Below are positions 23,222 to 31,919 of a stretch of DNA of 48,135 nt, piece after piece. The stretch is from Candidatus Woesearchaeota archaeon (GTDB lineage: Archaea; Nanobdellota; Nanobdellia; Woesearchaeales; GW2011-AR4): assembly GCA_016181305.1 (NCBI GenBank), contig JACOZN010000004.1, positions 1 to 48,135 on the forward strand, written 5' to 3'. Made by a program: the position numbers and the translations under genes. Numbering within the stretch: the first letter of the stretch is position 1; each line of letters starts with the position of its first letter. The notes under the pieces were generated by a model, which saw nothing but the letters and a program-made list of their open reading frames with translations, was not told the origin of the DNA and made no database searches.

Positions 23222-24960
23222 CTAACGGATATACCAACGAATCGGATAACAAATTAATCTTAAAAAATCTGGAGGAGGCGGAAGCCATATTCAAGGAGTT
23301 ATTTGAAAAAAGGCTTGATGAAGTGGCAAAGCTCGATGCGAAAAGGATTGAGATTTCAAAGGCTATAAGCAATGACAAAGAATTTTATGCAAAAGACCCA
23401 AATTTGCTCCTAATAGGTTTGATTGAGAACACTTACAGGGAATCCAAAGGCAATTTCCTGTTGTTTTTAAGGAGCTTACGAATGAAAAGGGCATGGATTG
23501 AAAGACTCCAAGGAGAATTGCCACAAGATGTATTGAAGCAGCTGCAAAGAACCGAAGCAGAATTCGGGAATCGAGATACTTTTAGGATACTTATACAACT
23601 ATATCTCCACATTATACAGAATGCAGATAAAGATTACATTGTTGGGTTTATGAGAACCGAACCGCATCCACTAGAACTGCGAAGTGCAATAAGCTACATA
23701 AAAAACAAGACTTTAGCCAACCGCATAAGGGAAGCAATTTCTGCCCTTACAAAGGAGGAATTGGATTATTTGGTAAAATACCATAGGGAAATTACCTTAT
23801 GGAGAAGCAAGGAAGTGGTGACAGAAGACATCCCGTTCTTTGTTTTAAGAACAAGAATATTCATCGAGGGAGGAGAAAGAGGCTACTTAGGGTTATTTTC
23901 AATTTTCAAAGATGAAAAACTAAGACAAAAATTAGTGTCAAGCCCTGCGTTTTTGCGGCTTATGAGGCATAAGGAGCAAGCGGCGTTTTTGATGAAATTA
24001 AGAAATGATGTAATGTCTTATAAAACTGACCCAAAATGGGAAAAATTCCTTAAGTTTTATGATGATGTGGAAAAGATTGCAGATGAATTGAGAAATAAAT
24101 TCGGAAATCCTGAAGTTGATTATGGATTATTGGGCGCTATATATTCACATTTGGGCAAAAAGGAAATTGCATCTGAATTGTTTGAAAACAAGAGCAAATT
24201 CAGGCAGTTTCCTCAAAAATGGCTTGAATATTTCAACAATTTGCTGTGGCTTGTGAACTCAAAAGAAAACAAAAGAAAGCATGTTATAGAGCCGTTCATA
24301 AATGAAATGGACAGAATTTTTGGTGATAGGATACATGAATTAATAGTCATGACGTTGCCTGAGATTAGCCAGTTGAAAGATGCATTAACTCCATTGATAA
24401 AGCTGGAAAAAAACTCGTTTGATAAAATCATGGAAGAGACTGCAGATTCCAGAAAAAATGCAAGAAAAAGATTGCAGAAATTAAGGGAAAAGTTTGATGA
24501 TGCAAGCGACAGATGCATAGATGCATTAACAGATTTTGCCGAAGCAAAATATAGAATTGTTAATGTGGAAATAATGCAAGAAATCCTGTTAAGACTAAAA
24601 AATGCAAAAACTTATGCTCAAAATGAGGGGCAGTTTGGAAGGCATAGCCTTCAAGTAATAGGTGATGATTTAGAAAAGGCAGTGAGCAACCCAATTAAGG
24701 GTTTGACATTATTATATAACTTTGATAAGGCATCAAGAGCAACAATAAATGTTAGCTACAACTTGCGCTCGATAGGCAATATTTTTACGCGGAAGGAGAT
24801 TTTAGCAAAACTAGAAGAGTTGAATAGGTATATGGAAACTACATCGCGAACATACCACAAACTTGAAGGTTTAATAAATACAAATTTGCAATTTTTATTT
24901 GAGCCAAAATCAGAAGAGCAGTCAAAGGGTGAGGAATATGGCAAATCCAGAGCAGCCTGA
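23218..24960 (+). CDS. Unrecognised 580-residue helical soluble protein
   Basis: A large, highly charged and mostly alpha-helical protein without membrane segments or cysteine clusters. It is Lys/Glu/Leu-rich, with likely coiled coils at residues 15-55 and 400-450 and a repeat-like helical middle. No motif is recognised. The ATG overlaps the previous stop (AAATGA). The last 23 nt overlap the next gene. Its place in the operon suggests a cytoplasmic scaffold or adaptor for the membrane partners, which is inference only. Confidence 0.6.
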   Translation: MTNGYTNESDNKLILKNLEEAEAIFKELFEKRLDEVAKLDAKRIEISKAISNDKEFYAKDPNLLLIGLIENTYRESKGNFLLFLRSLRMKRAWIERLQGELPQDVLKQLQRTEAEFGNRDTFRILIQLYLHIIQNADKDYIVGFMRTEPHPLELRSAISYIKNKTLANRIREAISALTKEELDYLVKYHREITLWRSKEVVTEDIPFFVLRTRIFIEGGERGYLGLFSIFKDEKLRQKLVSSPAFLRLMRHKEQAAFLMKLRNDVMSYKTDPKWEKFLKFYDDVEKIADELRNKFGNPEVDYGLLGAIYSHLGKKEIASELFENKSKFRQFPQKWLEYFNNLLWLVNSKENKRKHVIEPFINEMDRIFGDRIHELIVMTLPEISQLKDALTPLIKLEKNSFDKIMEETADSRKNARKRLQKLREKFDDASDRCIDALTDFAEAKYRIVNVEIMQEILLRLKNAKTYAQNEGQFGRHSLQVIGDDLEKAVSNPIKGLTLLYNFDKASRATINVSYNLRSIGNIFTRKEILAKLEELNRYMETTSRTYHKLEGLINTNLQFLFEPKSEEQSKGEEYGKSRAA

Positions 24961-26713
24961 GGCTGTAGGCCCCGGCAAATGGGGCAGAAGAATTAAAAAT
25001 ATTTTGATAACCGGGTTAAGGAAAACACTAGGCAAGCCTGTGAAAAAAGCTACAGGCTACGAATTTCAGTATGAAATGTATGAAGGGCAGGGCATCCAAG
25101 AGATACAGCCTGTAAGAATATTAAGGGATAAAAATCTCTTAAACATAATGCACAGCCGTTCAAGTTCTGCTATTGAAGTGGAAAACAACTGGGATTTTTT
25201 TGACAATGACAAGCCAAAAGGCAAGAGGCAGGAAATTGAAGATTTGTACGCAAATTCCATGATTTATCTCGACCCCGATACAAGTGCATTTGAATTTGAA
25301 ATGTACCAGAATGGGATTAATAAACCGCATGATATAGAAGAGATTAGGATTAGGAATGGAACATACCGATACCCTGTTCCTCCAAAAGTTAAAATTAGGT
25401 ATCCAATACCTGCTATGAAAAGGGATTGGGTGGTGACTATCAGCCCTTTTGGTTACAATAAAAGAGATGCTTATAAAGATGAATATCAAAAGGTAATTGA
25501 GAAAATTTGTGATGATGCTCAAGAAGACGCTTTAAGAAATGCTTCAGATGAAGAAAAAGAAGTGATAAAAAGCTGGATTGGGGGTATAAAACAGGCTTAT
25601 ACTGAAGTTATTCCTGACTTATTGTTAAGCTATTGTGGTTCTGGAGACGAAGAAACTACTGAACCTACATTACTTGGCACCTATGCACAAATAGAAAAAA
25701 AGCAGTATTCATTTGTTAAAAAGGCTGTGGAATCCAGCCTAAAAATAAAAGGTTATTATGCTACTCTTTCCCAAAGGCGCCAATTTTTAGAAAAGCAAAA
25801 TGTTATATATTACAATACTTTTAGAATTATACAGCCTGTTCTATATGGAACCAAGGATGAAAGTGCTGTCGTAAAAGATAGTCTTGAAAGCCATGGGTGG
25901 ATAACAAGACCGAATGAACTCGGTCCAGGTCTTGATGAATATGGTTATACATTGGAAGTTGGCTATGATGGCATTGTGCTCCTTGATAAGTTTAATCACG
26001 TAGCTGACCCAAGACATGTTCCAACCCAATTTGTTAAGGACATAGACCTTCTGGAATTAGTAAATTACATTAGTGTAAGGCATGATACTTTCAGGGATGA
26101 CACAAGAGACGGGCGTTTCCACGGAAAAACTCTGACCATTATGGATTATGTACAAGCCAACAATAAATCATTATGGGGATTATGGAAAACGAGGGATGAA
26201 AATGAAATAACAGACCAGTCAGAATTTATTATTGATCTTACAGCATCATGGATGGATTTTAAACAAACAAGAATAAAAATAAAACCTACAGACAAAAATC
26301 CAGCATTTGATTTAAGGGCTTTAAAGGAGGTTATAGGCGGAGAAGAAAAAGAAAAAGTGCCTGTTTGGAAACATATTGGAAGAAAGCACTATTACCAAGT
26401 GCCTGACGAAAGTTTTGCACTTATGGACGAAAATCCTGAATCGCATATGTCATCAAGGGGTGCTTCAATGTACGTAATAGAAAAAATAATCCGAGAAATG
26501 AGAAAATTTGATGACGTAATAAAAGTTTTGGATGGTATTGGGGAGCAGGGGCCCGGCTTTGATTACGGGCCTAGACCTTGGAAACAGCAGTGGGGAAAGG
26601 CTATGATACAGCATGTTTTTGACTGGAGGAGGGTATTGGCAGAAGTAAATGCACCCCTACCAATAGAATATAATGAAGAAGACTATAAAAAAATGTATGA
26701 CATACGCAAATAA
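24938..26713 (+). CDS. Unrecognised 591-residue soluble protein, last gene of the ATPase operon
   Basis: The ATG at 24938 follows a ribosome binding site (GGTGAGGA), and an earlier in-frame start at 24899 lacks one. The N-terminus is basic (KWGRRIKNILITGLRKTLGKPVKK), then mixed alpha/beta. The segment VWKHIGRKHYYQVPDE...MSSRGASMYVIEKII near residue 500 aligns by eye with the end of the 679-residue protein. No enzyme motif is seen. The gene ends 17 nt before the convergent ppcA gene, which closes the operon. Confidence 0.58.
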   Translation: MANPEQPEAVGPGKWGRRIKNILITGLRKTLGKPVKKATGYEFQYEMYEGQGIQEIQPVRILRDKNLLNIMHSRSSSAIEVENNWDFFDNDKPKGKRQEIEDLYANSMIYLDPDTSAFEFEMYQNGINKPHDIEEIRIRNGTYRYPVPPKVKIRYPIPAMKRDWVVTISPFGYNKRDAYKDEYQKVIEKICDDAQEDALRNASDEEKEVIKSWIGGIKQAYTEVIPDLLLSYCGSGDEETTEPTLLGTYAQIEKKQYSFVKKAVESSLKIKGYYATLSQRRQFLEKQNVIYYNTFRIIQPVLYGTKDESAVVKDSLESHGWITRPNELGPGLDEYGYTLEVGYDGIVLLDKFNHVADPRHVPTQFVKDIDLLELVNYISVRHDTFRDDTRDGRFHGKTLTIMDYVQANNKSLWGLWKTRDENEITDQSEFIIDLTASWMDFKQTRIKIKPTDKNPAFDLRALKEVIGGEEKEKVPVWKHIGRKHYYQVPDESFALMDENPESHMSSRGASMYVIEKIIREMRKFDDVIKVLDGIGEQGPGFDYGPRPWKQQWGKAMIQHVFDWRRVLAEVNAPLPIEYNEEDYKKMYDIRK

Positions 26714-26729
26714 AATCAATTTTTTACAT

Positions 26730-28205
26730 TCACCCCAAAAACCCCCTCACAAACCCAGCCCTTGCTATGTTCTCTGAAAGCTGCCTGTAGTCCCTTCTTT
26801 CAAAATCATCAAGTATTATGGAAGTTATTTTCCTGTGCTTTTCGTCAGCATCATAGTCAATCATTTTGGATGCGCTTCCGGCATTCTCGGCTATCTCCTT
26901 GGGGAATATCTTAAGATTGTCTTTATTCAGGTACTGCAGCGAGTCCCTTAAGTCATTGTCAAAATTGGCGTAAATGTCTTTTATGTAGTCTACATCATTT
27001 TCATTAAGCGCATTCAGGCCAAGAATCTCAGGAGGCAGCCCGTAGGAGTACAATGCAGCGCAGAATGTTATCGCTCTCGGCAATTTAAGCTCCCCTATGC
27101 TCCTTGAATACCCAAACAGTCCTATGTGCAGCTTTCTTTTCCTCCTTGACGGGACATAAGGAGACATGTCGTTTACAAGCTTTCCGATGAGCTTGACCTG
27201 CCTTTGATACCCTTTTGTCAGCTTTTCAATGATTGAAATGCATTTTTCCTCGTCAACGTCAACAGGCTTTGAGGGCTTTGAGTCGTTCAGAAACTTGACT
27301 GCGCCTGCAATATCCTTTATATTGTAATCGTACTTGAAAGCGGACTGCAATGTGAATGTATAAACGCTGGGGTAGCCCTGCACGCAGTTTTTCACGTTGG
27401 TTGGCTTGAAATTGCCCCTGAAAGGCGCTGAGCCGCACCCAAGAATCGGGAGTATGTCAACTGACATACTCTCCTGGAGATCCTGCAGCTTCTGGAATGA
27501 AACCTTGAGCATGAGCACAGTCGCAAGATTGCCGTAGTTAAGCGCAGGGTCGCTTCTTGCAAGCCACACCCTTTGGTAGCCCTCGACTTTCTCCTCCTTC
27601 AGGTAGCCCTCTACAATCCTGTCGGGGTTCAGTATCGTTTCCTTTGTCTCAATCAAAGGTATGATTCTCAGTGTCTCTGGCTGGAACTTGCCTATCCATT
27701 CCGCGATTGTCATGTCCTTTCCAAGCTGGCGGTGCTGCTTTCCCACAACGTGGTGCTTGTAGTACTCTGCAATCCTGGCAAGCTCCCTGTAGTCAGTAGT
27801 CATCGGCAGTGCAATCTCAAAAATGGGCGCAATGTCCTCATCGTAAAAAAGCCTTGCAGCATCAAAATTCCTCGGTATGCTTTCAAGCGTTTCAAGCAAA
27901 ATCTTTGCCTCACTTTTTTCAATGGAAGGATTTGGCACTCTCAGTGTTAGAAAAATGTCCTTTCCAAGCTTGTGCCTTGTAAAATAAGGCTCGTACTTGT
28001 TCAAAAGCTTCTTCACGACAAAATTGTCGACTTCCTTGCCTTCGCAGTCCCAAAGCTGCTCCCTTGAGTGTATGTGGGAAAAGGCGTAGAAAACCTCCTT
28101 TATCTCGTCTTCTCCGGCAAGCTCAGAGTTGTCCGAAAAAAAAGGCGCATGCACATTATCAGGGTGCTGTGTCGACATTGTCCTTGACACATTGTGATTT
28201 GCCAT
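26730..28205 (-). CDS. ppcA: Phosphoenolpyruvate carboxylase, archaeal type
   Basis: A 491-residue archaeal-type PEP carboxylase that forms oxaloacetate from PEP and bicarbonate. The typical N-terminus RTMSTQHPDNV is present. Family blocks include RVPNPSIEKSEAKILLETLESIPRNF, QLGKDMTIAEWIGKFQPETLRIIPLIE, GCGSAPFRGNF, RRKRKLHIGLFGYSR and the C-terminal ENIARAGFVRG. Length is normal. The TATA (TATTTAAA) at 28228-28235 gives a leaderless transcript. It is anaplerotic and could feed glutamate and proline synthesis, whose genes diverge from it. Confidence 0.95.
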   Translation of the reverse strand: MANHNVSRTMSTQHPDNVHAPFFSDNSELAGEDEIKEVFYAFSHIHSREQLWDCEGKEVDNFVVKKLLNKYEPYFTRHKLGKDIFLTLRVPNPSIEKSEAKILLETLESIPRNFDAARLFYDEDIAPIFEIALPMTTDYRELARIAEYYKHHVVGKQHRQLGKDMTIAEWIGKFQPETLRIIPLIETKETILNPDRIVEGYLKEEKVEGYQRVWLARSDPALNYGNLATVLMLKVSFQKLQDLQESMSVDILPILGCGSAPFRGNFKPTNVKNCVQGYPSVYTFTLQSAFKYDYNIKDIAGAVKFLNDSKPSKPVDVDEEKCISIIEKLTKGYQRQVKLIGKLVNDMSPYVPSRRKRKLHIGLFGYSRSIGELKLPRAITFCAALYSYGLPPEILGLNALNENDVDYIKDIYANFDNDLRDSLQYLNKDNLKIFPKEIAENAGSASKMIDYDADEKHRKITSIILDDFERRDYRQLSENIARAGFVRGFLG

Positions 28206-28227
28206 AATTCAGGGGGTTGTGTTTCGG

Positions 28228-28235
28228 TTTAAATA
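28228..28235 (-). promoter_or_regulatory. TATA box for ppcA
   Basis: Minus-strand TATTTAAA lies 23-30 nt before the ppcA start codon, so transcription is expected to begin at or next to the ATG. Confidence 0.6.
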
Positions 28236-28312
28236 GGTTATGAAACTAAAATTTCAGAGCCTCCGAAAATTTATAATTTTTGGTAAGTTATGGAAACAGC
28301 AAAACCATGAAG

Positions 28313-28321
28313 TTTATAAAT
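28313..28321 (+). promoter_or_regulatory. TATA box for the proCAB operon
   Basis: TTTATAAAT lies 24-32 nt before ATG 28345, the classic spacing for a leaderless archaeal transcript. The proCAB and ppcA promoters are divergent in the same 139-nt spacer. Confidence 0.6.
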
Positions 28322-28344
28322 AAAACATTATTTATTGTTTAATC

Positions 28345-29136
28345 ATGAAATCAATAGCCTTTATCGGGACAGGCAGGATGGCATCAGCCTTGATTAGCTG
28401 CATCCATAAAAGCAGCATTTCCAAATCAATCATTGCAAGCGACAAAAGCGATATAAACCTGGCAAGAATCAAGAAGCAGTTTAAGATAAAAACAACAGCG
28501 GACAACAAGGAAGCAGCCGGAAATTCCGATATTGTTTTCATTTGCGTAAAGCCGCAGGATATTGATGCTGTCCTGGACGAGATTAATGATGTTGTCAAAA
28601 ATCAATTGGTTGTTTCAATCGCTGCTGGAATCAGATTAAAGCACTTGGAAAATAAATTAAAAAATAAAAGAATAATCAGGGTGATGCCTAATATAAATTG
28701 CCTGGTTGGGGAAATGGCAGCAGGGTTTTCAGCAGGAAAATACGCAACAAAGGAGGACATAAAAAACGTATCAGGCATATTGAATTCCGCTGGAATTGCA
28801 TTCTTCATGAAAGAGGATTTGCTGGATGCAGTAACCGGGATAAGCGGCTCAGGTCCTGCATTTTTTGCTTATTTTATTTACGCATTTGTGAAAGCCGGAA
28901 TAAAAAACGGATTGCCGAAAGAAGTTGCCTTCAGGCTCGCATGCCAGACTGCTATTGGAACAGGAAAATTGCTGATGGAAAGCGGCATTACAACAGACGA
29001 GTTGATTGGGATGGTTGCATCAAAAAAAGGCACGACTATTGCCGGGTTAAACGCATTGAAAAGGCACAAAGTTAAAGATATTTTAACAAAAACTATAGAT
29101 GCTGCTGTAAAAAGAAGCAGGGAATTGGGGAAATGA
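28345..29136 (+). CDS. proC: Pyrroline-5-carboxylate reductase
   Basis: A 263-residue NAD(P)H-dependent enzyme for the last step of proline synthesis. The N-terminal Rossmann motif IAFIGTGRMASALI is present. The C-terminal helical family signature is DLLDAVTGISGSGPAFFAYFIYAFVKAGIKNGLP, with MVASKKGTTIAGLNAL downstream. Length is normal. The stop overlaps the proA start as ATGA. Confidence 0.95.
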   Translation: MKSIAFIGTGRMASALISCIHKSSISKSIIASDKSDINLARIKKQFKIKTTADNKEAAGNSDIVFICVKPQDIDAVLDEINDVVKNQLVVSIAAGIRLKHLENKLKNKRIIRVMPNINCLVGEMAAGFSAGKYATKEDIKNVSGILNSAGIAFFMKEDLLDAVTGISGSGPAFFAYFIYAFVKAGIKNGLPKEVAFRLACQTAIGTGKLLMESGITTDELIGMVASKKGTTIAGLNALKRHKVKDILTKTIDAAVKRSRELGK

Positions 29137-30428
29137 ACATATTAAAACAAGCGCAAAGGGCAAAAGAAGCATCGCTTAAGCTGGCTGTACTAAACACAAA
29201 AACAAAAAATACGGCACTGATTGCAATAGCAAAAGCCCTGAAAAGAAATTCAAATGCAATTCTTCAGGCAAACAAAAAAGATGCTGAAGAAACAAAAAAA
29301 TCAGGGCTGAATGATGCCCTGATAAAAAGGCTCATGCTTGACAGGCACAAAATAAGCGAGATGACAGAAGAAGCCCGAAGCGTTGCAAGGCTCGAAGACC
29401 CTGCTGGCAGGGTTTTATCGCAGGTTGAGCTTGACAAGGGCCTGATGCTTTACCAGGTTGCATGCCCTATTGGGGTGATAGGCGCAATCTTTGAGTCACG
29501 CCCGGATGCTGTTGTGCAGATATCTGCGCTCTGCCTCAAATCAGGAAATTCAGTGATATTAAAAGGCGGCTCAGAAGCCAAAAATTCAAACAGGATTTTA
29601 GTTGAGATTATATCAAAAGCTGCTGAAAAAAACGGCATTCCAAAAGGCGCTGTCCAGTTGATTGAAACAAGGGAAGAAGTAGCTGAAATGCTGAAATTAA
29701 GCGATTATATTAGTTTAATCGTACCTCGAGGCTCCGGCAGCTTTGTAAAGTACGTGCAGGAGCATACAAAAATACCAGTTTTAGGGCATTCTGAAGGCAT
29801 ATGCCATGTTTACGTAGACAAATATGCCGATATGAAAAAGGCATTGGACATTTGCTTTGACGCAAAATGCCAGTACCCTGCTGTATGCAATGCAATGGAA
29901 ACAATGCTTGTGCACAAGGATATTGCAAAAAGGTTCCTGCCGTTGATGATAAAAAAATTCCGGCAGGCAGAAGTAGAAATAAGGGGAGATGAAAAAACAA
30001 GAAAAATTGTAAAAGGCATTAAGAAAGCTGCTGAAAAAGACTGGAAAACCGAATACAACGGCTTAATATTATCTGTAAAAGTTGTCAATGACTTAAATGA
30101 GGCAATAAATCACATTAATAGGTATGGCTCCAGGCATACAGATGCAATTGCCACGGAAAACATGAAAAATGCGGAGGAATTCATGGACAAAGTTGACTCT
30201 GCATCCGTGATGTGGAACGCCTCAACAAGGTTTGCAGACGGGTTTAGGTATGGTAAAGGCGCTGAAGTCGGCATAAGCACTGCAAAAATCCATGCAAGGG
30301 GCCCTGTCGGATTGGAAGGGCTTGTTATTTACAAGTACAAGCTTGTCGGCAAAGGGCAGGTTGTAAAAGACTATATTGGCAGGAATGCAAGGAAGTTCAG
30401 GCACAGGATAATCAAGAAATTGCTTTAA
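29133..30428 (+). CDS. proA: Gamma-glutamyl phosphate reductase
   Basis: A 431-residue aldehyde-dehydrogenase-superfamily enzyme that reduces glutamyl-5-phosphate. The family marks are IGVIGAIFESRPDAVVQI, LKGGSEA, VPRGSGSFV, the catalytic Cys in KCQYPAVCNAMET and the C-terminal STRFADGFRYGKGAEVGIST with ARGPVGLEGL. It is fully colinear with known ProA. The ATG overlaps proC. proB follows after 7 nt. Confidence 0.96.
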   Translation: MNILKQAQRAKEASLKLAVLNTKTKNTALIAIAKALKRNSNAILQANKKDAEETKKSGLNDALIKRLMLDRHKISEMTEEARSVARLEDPAGRVLSQVELDKGLMLYQVACPIGVIGAIFESRPDAVVQISALCLKSGNSVILKGGSEAKNSNRILVEIISKAAEKNGIPKGAVQLIETREEVAEMLKLSDYISLIVPRGSGSFVKYVQEHTKIPVLGHSEGICHVYVDKYADMKKALDICFDAKCQYPAVCNAMETMLVHKDIAKRFLPLMIKKFRQAEVEIRGDEKTRKIVKGIKKAAEKDWKTEYNGLILSVKVVNDLNEAINHINRYGSRHTDAIATENMKNAEEFMDKVDSASVMWNASTRFADGFRYGKGAEVGISTAKIHARGPVGLEGLVIYKYKLVGKGQVVKDYIGRNARKFRHRIIKKLL

Positions 30429-30435
30429 TCAAAAA

Positions 30436-31218
30436 ATGCGGAACATAAAATCAGGCAAAATTGTAGTTAAAATCGGCACTAATGTAGTCACAAGCAGCAA
30501 CGGGATGCTGGACCTGAATGTGATGCAGGGCCTTGTTGAGCAGATTGCAAAGATAAAAGCAAAAGGAAAAGACGTGCTGGTTATAACAAGCGGTGCAATA
30601 GGCGCGGGAATGAAGGAGCTTGGGCTGGTCTCAAGGCCTAAGGAAGTCGTCATGCAGCAGGTATGCGCTGCGATAGGGCAGGGCATTTTGATGTCAGCGT
30701 ACCACTCATTTTTCAGCAGGTACGGCATAAAGGTAGCCCAGATACTGCTGACTTATGACGTTTTTAAGAACAGGAAAACCTACAAAAATCTCCTCAACAG
30801 CCTGAACAAGCTACTCAAGCTTGGCGTAGTTCCAATAATAAATGAGAACGACCCTATTTCAATTGATGAGATTGGGCCTTCCTTTGGCGACAATGACAGC
30901 TTGTCCGCCCTGATTGCAGGCAAAATGAAGGCTGATTTGCTCGTCATGCTGACGGATGTCGAAGGGCTTTACAACAAGGAGCCAACCCAAAAAAGCGCAG
31001 TGCTGATAAAGGAAGTTACTGATGCAGCTAAAGTAGGAAGGAAAGTAAGCAGCATGTCCAATGGGCTTGGCACAGGCGGCATTAAGACAAAGCTTATGGC
31101 AGCCAAGACGGCAACAGAGGCAGGCGCATTTGTTGTTATTGCCAACGGCAAAGCAAACAATATTCTGCTCAAGATAGTGAATAACGAGGATGCTGGAACT
31201 GTATTCTATCCAAAGTGA
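30436..31218 (+). CDS. proB: Glutamate 5-kinase, short form without PUA domain
   Basis: A 260-residue amino-acid kinase that phosphorylates glutamate. The blocks are GKIVVKIGTNVV, VLVITSGAIGAGMKELGL, QQVCAAIGQG, PIINENDPIS, FGDNDSLSALIAG, LVMLTDVEGLY and GTGGIKTKL. The C-terminal PUA domain of many bacterial enzymes is missing, as in several known short forms. It completes a proC-proA-proB operon for making proline from glutamate. Confidence 0.95.
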   Translation: MRNIKSGKIVVKIGTNVVTSSNGMLDLNVMQGLVEQIAKIKAKGKDVLVITSGAIGAGMKELGLVSRPKEVVMQQVCAAIGQGILMSAYHSFFSRYGIKVAQILLTYDVFKNRKTYKNLLNSLNKLLKLGVVPIINENDPISIDEIGPSFGDNDSLSALIAGKMKADLLVMLTDVEGLYNKEPTQKSAVLIKEVTDAAKVGRKVSSMSNGLGTGGIKTKLMAAKTATEAGAFVVIANGKANNILLKIVNNEDAGTVFYPK

Positions 31219-31397
31219 GTAATAAACCATAATATTTATAAATAGTAAATATTAGTTCTAAATAAAAGTGTGTATAGTTATAAAATATTAACTAAAAAAC
31301 TAAAAAAATGTATTAATATATTAAAAAATAGAATATTAAATGATTAAAAATAATTAAATATTTGAAAATAATAAATAAATATTTATAAAAAATAAAC
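31219..31397. other. Very AT-rich intergenic spacer
   Basis: About 180 nt of nearly pure A and T with many TTTATAAA- and TATTTAAA-like words. It precedes the winged-helix gene. The nearest good TATA, AATATTTATAAAAAA (about 31377-31391), is rather close to ATG 31398. I see no gene, clear dyad or RNA here. It probably includes the promoter of the following three-gene set. Confidence 0.5.
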
Positions 31398-31916
31398 ATG
31401 CTATCCTTGTCTGATAACGAGTTCAGCGTACTCAGCTTTCTTGTTAGAAACTTCACTGAAAGGCTTACTATAAGGAACATCGCTCACCGCCTTGATTTCA
31501 GCCCTGCAGGAGTCTTCAACATCCTAAAAAAGCTTGAAAAGCAGGGCATTGTTGCCGGGCAGAAGCTTGGCACAGGCTTGTTTTATTCAATCAATTTTGA
31601 AAGCAGGATTGCATGCCATCTTGCCTCAATTGTCTTGCTCTATTCTGATGAAAAAATTGATGTTGGCATTGAAAAGCTAAAAAGTGCAAATGCCGCCATA
31701 ATCGACAAAAAGAACTTAATTCTCATAACTGACGGCATGACAGTGCTGGATGTTTCCATTGACGGCGTGAATATAATCACAAAAACAGAGGATGAAATTA
31801 CCGATTTGCTGAGGAAGAAAGATGCGCAAATGCTCCAGATTTTGAAGAACGGCGTTGTTTTGTTTGGAGAGGAAAAGGTTGTTGCAATAATAAAAAAATG
31901 CGTTTCAGGGTTTTAA
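31398..31916 (+). CDS. Winged-helix protein with a C-terminal nucleotidyltransferase-like segment
   Basis: A 172-residue protein. Residues 1-70 are a winged helix (LTIRNIAHRLDFSPAGVFNILKKLEKQGIVAGQKLG..LFYSINFES). The C-terminal part (LITDGMTVLDVSIDG...KTEDEITDLLRKKDAQMLQILKNGVVLFGEEKVVAIIKK) resembles the end of winged-helix-nucleotidyltransferase proteins, but the GS catalytic motif is not present. It is probably a regulator of the two membrane-protein genes that follow 3 nt downstream. Confidence 0.65.
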   Translation: MLSLSDNEFSVLSFLVRNFTERLTIRNIAHRLDFSPAGVFNILKKLEKQGIVAGQKLGTGLFYSINFESRIACHLASIVLLYSDEKIDVGIEKLKSANAAIIDKKNLILITDGMTVLDVSIDGVNIITKTEDEITDLLRKKDAQMLQILKNGVVLFGEEKVVAIIKKCVSGF

Positions 31917-31919
31917 AAA

